Below the pieces are notes generated by a model. That model made no database searches. It had not been told where the DNA came from and saw only the letters and a program-made list of their open reading frames with translations. The position numbers and the translations under genes are program-made. Source: Streptomyces adustus (lineage in GTDB: Bacteria > Actinomycetota > Actinomycetes > Streptomycetales > Streptomycetaceae). Taken from it: a stretch of DNA of 54,374 nt. Position 1 is the stretch's first letter. Each line of letters starts with the position of its first letter. Below, one piece after another: positions 23,789-32,551 of the stretch. Location of the stretch: contig NZ_VJZD01000032.1 in NCBI RefSeq assembly GCF_009377175.1, positions 1-54,374 on the forward strand. The letters are read 5' to 3'.

Positions 23789-25003
23789 TCAGACGGCCGA
23801 CGGCCGCCGGTCCGCCGCCTCGGTCCGGTCGGCCGTGGCCGTCCCGCCCAGTGCCCCGTCCAGGTCGGCCCACAGGTCCTCGACGTCCTCCAGGCCCACC
23901 GAGAGCCGCAGCAGCCGGTCGCCCACGCCGGCCCCCTGCCGGTCCGCCGCGTCCACGATCCGGTGGCTGATGGAGGCGGGGTGCTGGATCAGCGTGTCGA
24001 CACTGCCGAGGCTCACGGCGGGAGTGATCAGCCGGACGCCGGCGATGACCTCGTGCGGGTCGCCGTGGACCTCGAAGGCGATCATCGCGCCACCGATCCG
24101 CGGGTAGTGGACGCGGGCGACGCGCGGGTCGGCGGTGAGACGGCGGGCGAGTTCGGCCGCGTTCTCGGACGCGGCCCGTACCCGCACCGGCAGCGTCGAC
24201 AGGCCGCGCAGCAGCAGATAGCCGGCCAGCGGGTGCAGCACCCCGCCGGTGGCGAACCGCACCTGGCGCAGCCGCCCGGCGAACTCCTCGTCGCAGGCCA
24301 CCACGCCGGCCATCACGTCCCCGTGGCCGCCGAGGTACTTGGTGGCGCTGTGCAGCACCAGCCGCGCACCCTGCTCGGCCGGGCGTTGCAGGACGGGGGT
24401 GGCGAAGGTGTTGTCGGCGAGCAGCGGCACCGAGCCGCAGGAGTGGGCGACGGCCCGCAGGTCCACCTCGGCGAGGGTCGGGTTCGCCGGGGTCTCGACC
24501 ATGACCAGGCCCGTGTCGGGGCGCAGGGCGTCGGCGATGCCGGCCGGGTCGGTCCAGGTCACCTCCGAGCCGAGCAGTCCGGCGGTCAGCAGATGATCGC
24601 TGCACCCGTACAGCGGACGCACGGCCACCACGTGCCGCAGGCCCATCGAGCCGCGGACCAGTAGCACGGCGCTGAGCGCGGCCATGCCGCTGGCGAACGC
24701 GACCGCGCTCTCGGTGCCCTCCAGCCGCGCCAGGGCCGTCTCGAAACGGGCGACCGTGGGATTGCCGAGGCGGGCGTAGACCGGCGGACCGTCCGGCTCG
24801 GCGCCGGTCTGCGCGAACGCGTCGATGCGGGCGGCCTCACCCCTGCTGTCGTAGGAGGGGTAGGTGGTGGACAGGTCGATGGGCGGGGCGTGGAGTCCCT
24901 GGCGGGCGAGGTCGTCCCGGCCCGCGTGCACGGCCTCGGTGGCCAGTGCTCTCGAAGGAATGCGTACGTCGTCGTACGGCGCGAACGTGCTCGCTGAGTC
25001 CAT
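23789..25003 (-). CDS. Trans-sulfuration PLP enzyme (cystathionine gamma-synthase/lyase, methionine gamma-lyase family)
   Basis: A 404-residue Cys/Met-metabolism PLP enzyme of fold type I. The cofactor Lys is Lys222 in LHSATKYLGGHGDVMAG. Other family signatures are YARLGNPT, AFASGMAALSAVL, TPANPTLAEVDL, PLLADNTFATPVL and the C-terminal RLSVGLEDVEDLWADL. The sequence fits gamma-synthase, gamma-lyase or methionine gamma-lyase; motifs visible by eye do not decide between them. It diverges from an Lrp-type regulator across 60 bp, and Lrp/AsnC proteins often control neighbouring amino-acid catabolic genes. That favours a degradative lyase role, an inference only. Confidence 0.9.
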   Translation of the reverse strand: MDSASTFAPYDDVRIPSRALATEAVHAGRDDLARQGLHAPPIDLSTTYPSYDSRGEAARIDAFAQTGAEPDGPPVYARLGNPTVARFETALARLEGTESAVAFASGMAALSAVLLVRGSMGLRHVVAVRPLYGCSDHLLTAGLLGSEVTWTDPAGIADALRPDTGLVMVETPANPTLAEVDLRAVAHSCGSVPLLADNTFATPVLQRPAEQGARLVLHSATKYLGGHGDVMAGVVACDEEFAGRLRQVRFATGGVLHPLAGYLLLRGLSTLPVRVRAASENAAELARRLTADPRVARVHYPRIGGAMIAFEVHGDPHEVIAGVRLITPAVSLGSVDTLIQHPASISHRIVDAADRQGAGVGDRLLRLSVGLEDVEDLWADLDGALGGTATADRTEAADRRPSAV

Positions 25004-25051
25004 GGACGGAAGGGTGAACACCGGCCGGGTCAATCGATTCGAACACCGTGC

Positions 25052-25057
25052 TACGTT
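25052..25057 (+). promoter_or_regulatory. -10 box of the Lrp gene (TACGTT)
   Basis: TACGTT is six bases before the ATG with no Shine-Dalgarno sequence, implying a leaderless mRNA. The palindrome AATCGATT lies about 20 bases upstream in the divergent spacer and could belong to the Lrp operator. Confidence 0.45.
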
Positions 25058-25063
25058 CGGGTC

Positions 25064-25552
25064 ATGGCCGAATCTGTCGTACTGGATCCGGTGGACCTTC
25101 ATCTGCTGCGGCTGTTGCAGAACGACGCCCGGACCACGTTCCGTGATCTCGCCGCGCAGGTCGGGGTCGCACCGTCGACGTGTCTGGACCGCGTGACGCG
25201 GCTGCGCCGCTCGGGGGTGATCCTCGGCCATCAGCTGCGGGTCGACCCGGCGAAGCTGGGGCGCGGGCTTGAGGCACTGCTGTCGGTGCAGGTCAGGCCG
25301 CACCGGCGGGAGCTGGTGGGACCGTTCGTGGAGCGGATACGCGCGCTGCCGGAGGCACGCACGGTCTTCCATCTCACCGGTCCCGACGACTATCTCGTCC
25401 ATGTCGCGGTCGCGGACATGGCCGACCTCCAGCGCCTGGTGCTGGACGAGTTCACCTCGCAGCGCGAGGTGGCCAGGGTCGAGACCCGGTTGATCTTCCA
25501 GCAGTGGGAGTGCGGCCCCCTGCTGCCGCCCGCCCGACCGGGCTCGCCCTAG
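25064..25552 (+). CDS. Lrp/AsnC-family regulator
   Basis: A 162-residue Lrp/AsnC protein. The N-terminal helix-turn-helix is LDPVDLHLLRLLQNDARTTF, then DLAAQVGVAPSTCLDRVTRL. The C-terminal RAM (effector-binding) domain includes ALLSVQVRPHRRELVGPF and VFHLTGPDDYLVHVAVADM. Such proteins form octamers and respond to amino acids. It is divergent from a sulfur amino-acid PLP enzyme and is likely its local regulator. Confidence 0.93.
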   Translation: MAESVVLDPVDLHLLRLLQNDARTTFRDLAAQVGVAPSTCLDRVTRLRRSGVILGHQLRVDPAKLGRGLEALLSVQVRPHRRELVGPFVERIRALPEARTVFHLTGPDDYLVHVAVADMADLQRLVLDEFTSQREVARVETRLIFQQWECGPLLPPARPGSP

Positions 25553-25660
25553 TCCGTGCTCGTCCTGGGACCGACCGGGTTCGGCCGAACCCGGCCCGCG
25601 CCGTACCTTGCCCGGTAAACCGGGCTGACGCGGCACCGGTATCCGTACGAGGATGTCCGC

Positions 25661-27352
25661 ATGTCAGAGACGAAGAGCCCGCTGCCCCGCCAGGTCGCCG
25701 ACGCCTATGTCGACGACCTGATCGCCCTCGACCCGATCACAGGCACCTATCTCGGCGTTCAGGAGAGTTCGAGCCGCCTGCCCGACACCTCGCCCGCGGG
25801 ACAGGACGCGCTCGCCGCGCTGGCCCGCACGACGCTCGCCCGGCTCGACGAGGCCGAGCGGCAACCTGGCGCCGACCGTGACATCGAGCGCCGCTGCGGA
25901 CGACTGCTGCGCGAGCGGCTGACCGCGGAGCTCGCCGTGCACGAGGCCGACGAGCATCTGCGCGCGGTCGGCAACCTGCACACCGCGCCGCATTCGGTGC
26001 GCGAGGTCTTCACCATCATGCCGGCCCAGACCGAGGCGGACTGGGCGGCGATCGCCGAACGGCTGCGCGCGGTGCCGACCGCGCTGAGCGGATACCGCGA
26101 GTCCCTCGCGGTGGGCCTGGAGCGCAAGCTGTACGCGGCGCCGCGACCGACGGCCACGTTCATCGGCCAGCTCACCGAGTGGTCGGACCCGGACGGCAGC
26201 GGCCGCGGCTGGTTCGAGGAGTTCGCGGCGGACGGCCCGCAGGCGCTGCGTGCGGAGCTGGACGAGGCGGCGCGCGGGGCGACGGCGGCCGTCGTGGAGC
26301 TGCGGGACTGGATGCGTGATGTGTACGCGCCCACGATCGAGGGCGCGCCGAACACGGTGGGCCGCGAGCGCTACGCCCGCTGGTCGCGCTACTTCAACGG
26401 CACGGACCTGGATCTGGACGAGGCGTACGCGTACGGCTGGGCCGAGTACCACCGGCTGCGCGGCGAGATGCAGCAGGAGGCCGAGCGGATCCTGCCGGGT
26501 GCCGCGACGCCGTGGGTGGCGCTCGCCCACCTCGACGAGCACGGCAAGCACATCGAGGGTGTGGACGAGGTCCGCGACTGGCTCCAGGGCCTGATGGACC
26601 AGGCGATCGACGCCCTGGACGGCACGCACTTCGAACTCGCAGAACGGGTGCGGAAGGTGGAGTCCTGCATCGCGCCTCCGGGCGGGGCGGCGGCTCCGTA
26701 CTACACCGCGCCGACGGAGGATTTCTCACGTCCGGGCCGTACCTGGCTGCCGACGATGGGCCAGACCCGTTTCCCGGTCTACGACCTCGTCTCCACCTGG
26801 TACCACGAGGGCGTCCCCGGCCACCACCTCCAGCTCGCGCAGTGGGCGCACGTCGCGGCGGACCTCTCCCGCTACCAGGCGACGCTCGGCGGGGTGAGCG
26901 CCAACGCCGAGGGCTGGGCGCTGTACGCGGAACGCCTGATGGACGAGCTGGGCTTCCTCACCGACGCCGAACAGCGGCTCGGCTATCTCGACGCGCAGAT
27001 GATGCGGGCCGTGCGCGTCATCGTCGACATCGGCATGCACCTGGAGCTGGAGATCCCGGCGGACTCCCCGTTCCACCCGGGCGAGCGCTGGACCCCGGAG
27101 CTGGCCGAGGAGTTCTTCGGCGCGCACAGCAGCCGGCCTGCGGACTTCGTGGAGAGCGAGCTGACCCGCTATCTGACGATCCCCGGCCAGGCGATCGGCT
27201 ACAAGCTCGGCGAGCGGGCCTGGCTGCTGGGCCGGGAGAAGGCGCGCGAGCGGCACGGCGACGCCTTCGACCTCAAGGCCTGGCACATGGCCGCGCTGTC
27301 GCAGGGCTCGCTGGGCCTCGACGACCTGGTGGACGAGCTGTCACGGCTCTGA
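25661..27352 (+). CDS. DUF885-family putative metallopeptidase
   Basis: A 563-residue cytoplasmic DUF885 protein. The family's putative metal site is clear: STWYHEGVPGHHLQLAQ, a HEXXXHH-like variant of the zinc-peptidase motif, with a downstream SANAEGWALYAERLMDELG whose Glu would be the further ligand. It lacks a signal peptide. Few DUF885 members have been characterised, and peptidase activity is inferred from the fold. The ATG at 25661 is well placed before LPRQVADAYVDDLIALDP. It is convergent with the SDR gene, with 10 bases between stops. Confidence 0.88.
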   Translation: MSETKSPLPRQVADAYVDDLIALDPITGTYLGVQESSSRLPDTSPAGQDALAALARTTLARLDEAERQPGADRDIERRCGRLLRERLTAELAVHEADEHLRAVGNLHTAPHSVREVFTIMPAQTEADWAAIAERLRAVPTALSGYRESLAVGLERKLYAAPRPTATFIGQLTEWSDPDGSGRGWFEEFAADGPQALRAELDEAARGATAAVVELRDWMRDVYAPTIEGAPNTVGRERYARWSRYFNGTDLDLDEAYAYGWAEYHRLRGEMQQEAERILPGAATPWVALAHLDEHGKHIEGVDEVRDWLQGLMDQAIDALDGTHFELAERVRKVESCIAPPGGAAAPYYTAPTEDFSRPGRTWLPTMGQTRFPVYDLVSTWYHEGVPGHHLQLAQWAHVAADLSRYQATLGGVSANAEGWALYAERLMDELGFLTDAEQRLGYLDAQMMRAVRVIVDIGMHLELEIPADSPFHPGERWTPELAEEFFGAHSSRPADFVESELTRYLTIPGQAIGYKLGERAWLLGREKARERHGDAFDLKAWHMAALSQGSLGLDDLVDELSRL

Positions 27353-27362
27353 TCCGCGGGGT

Positions 27363-28208
27363 TCACCTGCGGAATCCGCCCTCCGAATCGATGACCTGAC
27401 CGGTGACCCACTCCGCCTCGTCCGTGGCCAGCCACGCGATGAGGCGGGCCGGGTCGTCGGGCAGCCCCCACCGGCCGGCCGGGAAGCGGGCGGCGACGGC
27501 CGCATGGTCGTCGCCGCTCGCGTAACCGGTGTCCACGGGGCCCGGGTTGACGGTGTTGACGGTGACGCCGTGCTCGGCGAGCGTGGTCGACAGGGAGCGG
27601 GTGACGGAGGCCAGCGCGCCCTTCTGGAGGGCGTACGCGATCTCGTCGGGCATCCCGCCCGCGTGGTCCTGGCCGGACGTCATCATCACCACGCGTCCGC
27701 CCGCGGCGCGCGGCGGCAGGGCGGCGCGCAGCCGGGCGTACGCCTGGACGAGGAGCAGCACGGAGCGGGCGTCGACCGCCCAGTGGGCGTCGAGCATCGC
27801 CGCGTCGACCGTGTCGAGGGTGCCGTCGGATCCGCTGAGGGCGTGGTTGGCCACGAGGATGTCGAGCCGTCCGCCGAGCGCCTCGGCGGCGGTTGCGACC
27901 AGCGCGGCGGGCGCGGCCGGGTCGGCCAGATCGCCCGGCCCCGCGACGACCCGGGCCCGCGGGTCGCCGAGTGCGGCGCGTACGGAGGCGGTCACCTCAT
28001 CGGGCCGGTCGGCGCCCCAGGGCATGGCGGCGTCGTGCGGGACGTGGTGGTGCAGGTAGACGCTCGCCCCGTACGCGGCGAGCCGCCGGGCCACCGCGTG
28101 CCCGATGCCGGCCAGGCGGCTGGCCCCGGTGACCAGGGCGGTGCGGCCGCGCAGGGGCAGCGGGTCACGACGCAGGTCCTCGGGCGCGGGGTGCGGGGTT
28201 CGGGTCAC
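27363..28208 (-). CDS. Short-chain dehydrogenase/reductase
   Basis: A 281-residue classical SDR. The cofactor-binding motif is TALVTGASRLAGIG, a variant of TGxxxGIG with extra spacing (Arg-Leu-Ala). NHAL replaces the usual NNAG. The catalytic Ser is in VVMMTSGQDHAGG and the YxxxK is YALQK. The C-terminus has the family ending WVTGQVIDSEGGFRR. The insertion YLHHHVPHDAAMPWGADRPD after the second strand is notable. The start is the GTG at 28208; upstream codons are out of keeping with the fold. A 16-bp tandem repeat array begins 91 bases upstream of it. The substrate is unknown. Confidence 0.87.
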   Translation of the reverse strand: MTRTPHPAPEDLRRDPLPLRGRTALVTGASRLAGIGHAVARRLAAYGASVYLHHHVPHDAAMPWGADRPDEVTASVRAALGDPRARVVAGPGDLADPAAPAALVATAAEALGGRLDILVANHALSGSDGTLDTVDAAMLDAHWAVDARSVLLLVQAYARLRAALPPRAAGGRVVMMTSGQDHAGGMPDEIAYALQKGALASVTRSLSTTLAEHGVTVNTVNPGPVDTGYASGDDHAAVAARFPAGRWGLPDDPARLIAWLATDEAEWVTGQVIDSEGGFRR

Positions 28209-28299
28209 GGACGACCATGATGGTGGCCCCGCGGGAGCGGCGCACACGAATATCGCACCTCCCCGCGGCCGTCGGCCCACCGGAAAACGTCGTCCCGTC

Positions 28300-28395
28300 G
28301 GGTCACGCGGACGCCACGTCACGTGAACGCCACGTCACGTGAACGCCGGGTCACGCGGACGCCGGGTCACGCGGACGCCGGGTCACGCGGACGCA
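28300..28395. repeat. Six-unit 16-bp tandem repeat array
   Basis: Six head-to-tail 16-mers with no spacer. Variant A is GGGTCACGCGGACGCC and variant B is ACGTCACGTGAACGCC, in the order A-B-B-A-A-A; the last A ends in A instead of C. Degenerate units continue to about 28445. The array sits in the 237-bp spacer upstream of the SDR gene and downstream of the rhodanese gene. Confidence 0.92.
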
Positions 28396-28445
28396 GGTCC
28401 ACGCAGTCGCCGGCCCACACAGCCGCCGGTCACGCGGCTACCACG

Positions 28446-28931
28446 TCAGCAGCCGCAGTCCTGCGCGTCCACCGGTGCCGTCAGCGCGTCCGCGTCGCGG
28501 CGCGCGGGGCCCTCCCAGGTCTCGTAGGCGAAGCCCTCCCGCACCCAGTACTCGAAGCCGCCCAGCATCTCCTTGACCTGGTAGCCGAGTTCGGCGAGGG
28601 CGAGGGCGGCCCGGGTGGCACCGTTGCAGCCGGGGCCCCAGCAGTACGTCACGACCGGAACCGACCTGTCGAGGAGCCGTGCGGCCTGCTCGGCGATGAG
28701 GGCGGTCGGCAGGTGGACCGCGCCGGGGATGTGGCCCTGGTCCCAGGACTCGGTGGAGCGGGAGTCCAGGACGACGAAGCCGGGGTCGCCCTCGGCCGCC
28801 AGCGCGGCGGCGACATCGGAGACGTCGGCGTGGAAGACGAGGCTCGCGCGGAAGTAGGCGGCGGCCTCGGCCGGGGCCGCCGGGGCGACACGCAGGACGG
28901 GGTTGGTGGCGGTAGCGGCGGTGGCGGTCAT
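28446..28931 (-). CDS. Single-domain rhodanese-like sulfurtransferase
   Basis: A 161-residue protein with one rhodanese domain, which moves sulfane sulfur through a Cys persulfide. The CH2A motif is FVVLDSRSTESWDQGHIPGAVHLP. The active-site loop is VVTYCWGPGCNGATRAA, with Cys at its start and a second Cys five residues on. The protein ends in DAQDCGC, an extra Cys pair that may relay sulfur or bind metal. It is divergent from an Lrp regulator, which probably controls it. Confidence 0.9.
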   Translation of the reverse strand: MTATAATATNPVLRVAPAAPAEAAAYFRASLVFHADVSDVAAALAAEGDPGFVVLDSRSTESWDQGHIPGAVHLPTALIAEQAARLLDRSVPVVTYCWGPGCNGATRAALALAELGYQVKEMLGGFEYWVREGFAYETWEGPARRDADALTAPVDAQDCGC

Positions 28932-29023
28932 GGTGCGGCCTTCCCTCGGGCCGCCGCGTCGGCGGTGCGGCGGATCTCCATGCCCAGAAATCTACGGGCG
29001 ATGATCGCCGAGCTGAAGCGGCG

Positions 29024-29055
29024 ATCCCCGGCCGTCCACTTGATCGGCCGGGGAT
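29024..29055. promoter_or_regulatory. 11-bp inverted repeat upstream of the second Lrp gene
   Basis: ATCCCCGGCCG and CGGCCGGGGAT separated by ten bases, ending 20 bases before the Lrp ATG. It may be an operator or an RNA hairpin in the leader. Confidence 0.55.
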
Positions 29056-29075
29056 TCCCCTGCTATTTCTCGGTC

Positions 29076-29522
29076 ATGACCGCGTATTCCCCGGACGCCA
29101 CCGACTGGCGGATCCTCGACGCCCTCCAGCGCGAGGGCCGCGCCAGCTTCGCCGAACTCGCCCGTGCCGTCTCGATGTCCGCGAGCGCCGTCACCGAACG
29201 GGTGCGCCGCCTGGAGGAGGCGGGGGTCATCCAGGGGTACGCGGCGGTCGTCGATCCCGAGCGGCTCGGCCTGCCGATCCTCGCGTTCGTCCGCCTGCGC
29301 TACCCGAACGGCCACTACAAGCCCTTCCACGACCTCGTCGCCGTGACGCCGGAGATCCTGGAGGCGCACCATGTGACGGGCGACGACTGCTTCGTCATCA
29401 AGGTCGCGGCCCGCTCGATGCGTCACCTGGAGGAGGTGTCGGGCAAGATCGGCACGCTCGGTTCGGTCACCACCAGCGTCGTCTACTCCTCGCCCCTGCC
29501 CCGGCGCCCGCTCGGCCGGTGA
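29076..29522 (+). CDS. Lrp/AsnC-family regulator
   Basis: A 148-residue Lrp/AsnC protein. The helix-turn-helix is TDWRILDALQREGRASF and ELARAVSMSASAVTERVRRL. The RAM domain is seen in ILAFVRLRYPNGHYKPFHDL and AHHVTGDDCFVIKVAARSM. The frame is open upstream, but the ATG at 29076 begins right before the first helix. It is divergent from a rhodanese gene 144 bases away. It differs from the Lrp protein at 25064, so the two have separate targets. Confidence 0.92.
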   Translation: MTAYSPDATDWRILDALQREGRASFAELARAVSMSASAVTERVRRLEEAGVIQGYAAVVDPERLGLPILAFVRLRYPNGHYKPFHDLVAVTPEILEAHHVTGDDCFVIKVAARSMRHLEEVSGKIGTLGSVTTSVVYSSPLPRRPLGR

Positions 29523-29548
29523 CCCGGCCGGGTCCCGGGACCCCGGGG

Positions 29549-32500
29549 TCAGCCGGCGCCCCCCGCGTCCCGCTGCCGCACCGTCGAGCCCGAGCGGCCC
29601 TTGACGACCTCCAGTTGCGCGTGGACGCGCCGCCGCAGATCGCCGACATGGCTGACGATGCCGACACTGCGGTCCCGCTCCCGCAGTGAGTCGAGGACGT
29701 CGAGGACCTCGTCGAGGGTCTGGTCGTCGAGGCTGCCGAAGCCCTCGTCGATGAAGAGGGTGTCCAGGCGGACCCCGCCGGCCTCGTCGGTGACGACGTC
29801 GGCGAGGCCGAGCGCCAGGGAGAGCGAGGCGAAGAACGTCTCGCCGCCCGACAGGGTCGCCGTGTCCCGCTCCCGCCCGGTCCAGGCGTCGACGACGTGC
29901 AGCCCGAGCCCGCTGCGGCCGCGGCCGGCCCGGTCGTCGGAGTGGACGAGGGTGTAGCGGCCGGACGACATGCGCTCCAGCCGGGCGCTCGCCGCGGCGG
30001 CGACCTGTTCCAGGCGGGCCGCCAGCACATACGACTCCAGGCGCATCCGGCGCTCGTTGTCGGCCGAGGTGCCCGCGGCGAGGCCGGCCAGGCGGGCGAC
30101 CCGGTCGTACTCCTCGCGCAGCGGGGCCAGGCGCCGTACCCCGGTGGCCGCCCGGGTGGAGAGCCGGTCTAGTTCGGCGCAGCGCCGGGCGGCCGCGTCG
30201 CGTGCGGAGGCGGCCTCCCGCAGTCGGCGGCCGGCCAGAGCGGCGGCCCGTTCGGCGGCGTCGCCGTCGGCGGGCGGCTGCTGGGCGGCGGCCGCGGTGT
30301 CGGCCTCGGCGAGCACGGAGCGTACCGCGGACTCCTCCGACTGCCAGGCGTCCAGGCGCCGTTGCAGCTCGCGGTGGGCGGTGTCGTCGAGCAGGGCGGC
30401 GGCCGCGGCCTGCGGGGTGTCGAACCCGGCGCGGAAGGCGGCGTCGGCCAGGCGCGCGTCGGCGTCCTTGAGTCGGCGCGCGGTGTCCTCGGCGGTGCGG
30501 ACGGCGTCGGCCGCGTCGGTGAGCAGGCCGACCTGCCGCTCCAGCTGGGCGCTGCGCGCGGCGACGCTGCCCGCCTCGCCGCTGGCCTGCGCCAACTCCG
30601 CTTCCAGCGTGGACTTTTCGCGCTCCAGCCGGTCGCGGTGGCCGACCCGGGCGGCGGCCCGGACGGCCGCGTCCTGGCGCAGCGCGCTGCGCCGTTCGCG
30701 TTCCTGCTCGGCCTGCCTCAACTCCTCGTTCGCGGGGTGCAGTCCGGAGGCGTCGCGGCGGGCCTCGACGTACTGCCGCTCCAACTCGTCGGCTTGCTCG
30801 ACCAGTTCCTCGGTCGGGGTGTCGCCGGCCTCGGCGGTGGCGGCGGCCCGCGCCTCGCGTACGGCGGCCAGCCGCCGTTCCTCCTCCGCGTGGCGTTCCT
30901 GTGCGCCACGGTAGGCGGCGAGGGCGCGTTCCTCCGCCTCGCGTCCGACGTGTCCGGCGACCTTGCGGGCGGGCGCGGGGTGCGCGGTGGCGCCGCAGAC
31001 GGCGCAGGGCTCGCCGTCCCGCAGGCCCGCGGCCAGTTCGGCGGCGATGCCGTTGAGCCGCTGTTCCTTGAGGTCCAGCCAGTCGGCACGGGCCCGCGTC
31101 GCGTCCTTGTCCGCGTCGAAGGCCCGTAGGCGCGCCGCTTCGACCTCCACGGTGAGCCGGTCGCGGGTCCGGGCGGCCGCCAGGCGTGCCTGCGCGGGCT
31201 CGCGTCGCACGGCGAGCTGCTCGGCGAGGCCGGCGGCCGCCTGGGCCGCGGCGATCCGGGCCTGGAGGCCGGTCCGGGCCGTCTCCCAGACGCCCAGCCA
31301 GCTCTCGGCCTCGGCGAGGACGTCGTCGTCGGCGCGTTCCTGGCGGTCCAGGCCGGTGCGCTCGGCGGCGAGTTCGCCCAGGCGGTGCTCCGCGCGGCGG
31401 GCCGACTCCAGTCGGCCGAGCTCCTCGGCGGCCCGGCGTGCGGCGGCCGCGAGTCCGGCCGCGCCCGCGTCCGCGAAGGTGTCGGGCAGCTGGGCGCGCG
31501 CACGCGTCTCGGCGGCCGTCGCCCGGCTGTGCTCGGTGTCGACGGCCTCCCGCAGCTCCAGCGCCGGTGCGACCGCCTCGGCCTTGCGGCCGCGCTCCAT
31601 GCGGGTCTGCTCCGCCCGGTGCGTGTCGGCCCGCTCCGCCAGGAGCGCGGCCCGCTGCCGCGCCTGGGCGAACCGCTGCTGCAACCGGGCCACTTCGCGT
31701 ACGTCGGACAGGGCGCGCTCGGCGGCGCGCTGCGCGGTCTCGGCGGCGGTGAGGCGGCAGTGGGCGACGGTCAGTTCCTCGCGGGCGGTGCTGCGGGCGA
31801 CGGCGGCGGCGCTCAGCACGGCGTCGGCCAACCCCGGCTGTCCGGGGGCCAGTTCGGGCAGCTCCAGGGCGCCGGCCGCCTCCTGCTGCATCCGGTGGGC
31901 GTCCGCGAGCAACGCGGCGTCGCCCTCGCGCACCTGGGCCTCGGTGGCCTTCCTGCGGTCGGCCAGCCGCTTCTCGACCTCGGCGAAGCGGCGCGTGTCG
32001 AAGAGGCGGCCGAGCAGCTTGCCGCGGGCCTCGGCGTCGGCGCGCAGGAACCGCGCGAAGTCGCCCTGCGGCAGCAGGACGACCTGGCAGAACTGCTCGC
32101 GGCTCATGCCGAGCAGCTGGGTGATCTCCTCGCCGATCTCCTGGTGCGAGCGGCTGCGGTCCTTCCAGGCGCCGGCGGCGGCGTCGTACTCGCGCAGCCA
32201 GGTCTGCGCCTTGTCGACCGTGGTGCCCGAGCCGCGCAGCTTGGGCCGCTCCCAGGGCGGCTGCCGGGTGATCTCCAACCGGCGTCCGGCCACGGTCAGT
32301 TCCAGGCGCACCTCGGTACGGACGGCCGCCGCGGCGTGGTCGCTGCGCAGCGTCAGTCCCTGGGCGCCCTGGCGGGCGCCGGGGACGGCGCCGTAGAGGG
32401 CGTAGCAGACCGCGTCGAGGACGGAGGTCTTGCCCGCGCCGGTCGGGCCGTGCAGCAGGAAGAGTCCTGCGGCGGACAGCGCGTCGAAGTCGACCGTCTG

Positions 32501-32551
32501 CGCCGCGCCGAACGGCCCGAAGGCGGTGACGTCCAGGCGGTGGAGCCTCAC
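29549..32551 (-). CDS. sbcC: SbcC nuclease subunit (Rad50-like SMC ATPase)
   Basis: A 1000-residue SMC-like ATPase that works with SbcD to cleave hairpins and process DNA ends. Walker A is LLHGPTGAGKTSVLD (G35-T42). Long coiled coils fill about residues 190-860, broken by the zinc hook DGEPCAVCGATAHP near the middle. The ABC signature is LSGGETFFASLSLALGLADV and Walker B is LDTLFIDEGFGSLD. The start is GTG, overlapping the sbcD stop by four bases (GTGA), so the two are translationally coupled. It is convergent with the Lrp gene at 29076. Confidence 0.95.
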   Translation of the reverse strand: MRLHRLDVTAFGPFGAAQTVDFDALSAAGLFLLHGPTGAGKTSVLDAVCYALYGAVPGARQGAQGLTLRSDHAAAAVRTEVRLELTVAGRRLEITRQPPWERPKLRGSGTTVDKAQTWLREYDAAAGAWKDRSRSHQEIGEEITQLLGMSREQFCQVVLLPQGDFARFLRADAEARGKLLGRLFDTRRFAEVEKRLADRRKATEAQVREGDAALLADAHRMQQEAAGALELPELAPGQPGLADAVLSAAAVARSTAREELTVAHCRLTAAETAQRAAERALSDVREVARLQQRFAQARQRAALLAERADTHRAEQTRMERGRKAEAVAPALELREAVDTEHSRATAAETRARAQLPDTFADAGAAGLAAAARRAAEELGRLESARRAEHRLGELAAERTGLDRQERADDDVLAEAESWLGVWETARTGLQARIAAAQAAAGLAEQLAVRREPAQARLAAARTRDRLTVEVEAARLRAFDADKDATRARADWLDLKEQRLNGIAAELAAGLRDGEPCAVCGATAHPAPARKVAGHVGREAEERALAAYRGAQERHAEEERRLAAVREARAAATAEAGDTPTEELVEQADELERQYVEARRDASGLHPANEELRQAEQERERRSALRQDAAVRAAARVGHRDRLEREKSTLEAELAQASGEAGSVAARSAQLERQVGLLTDAADAVRTAEDTARRLKDADARLADAAFRAGFDTPQAAAAALLDDTAHRELQRRLDAWQSEESAVRSVLAEADTAAAAQQPPADGDAAERAAALAGRRLREAASARDAAARRCAELDRLSTRAATGVRRLAPLREEYDRVARLAGLAAGTSADNERRMRLESYVLAARLEQVAAAASARLERMSSGRYTLVHSDDRAGRGRSGLGLHVVDAWTGRERDTATLSGGETFFASLSLALGLADVVTDEAGGVRLDTLFIDEGFGSLDDQTLDEVLDVLDSLRERDRSVGIVSHVGDLRRRVHAQLEVVKGRSGSTVRQRDAGGAG

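Noticed and set aside
28300..28395. The 16-bp array as a CRISPR
   Set aside because: Units abut with no unique spacers and are too short; no cas genes nearby.
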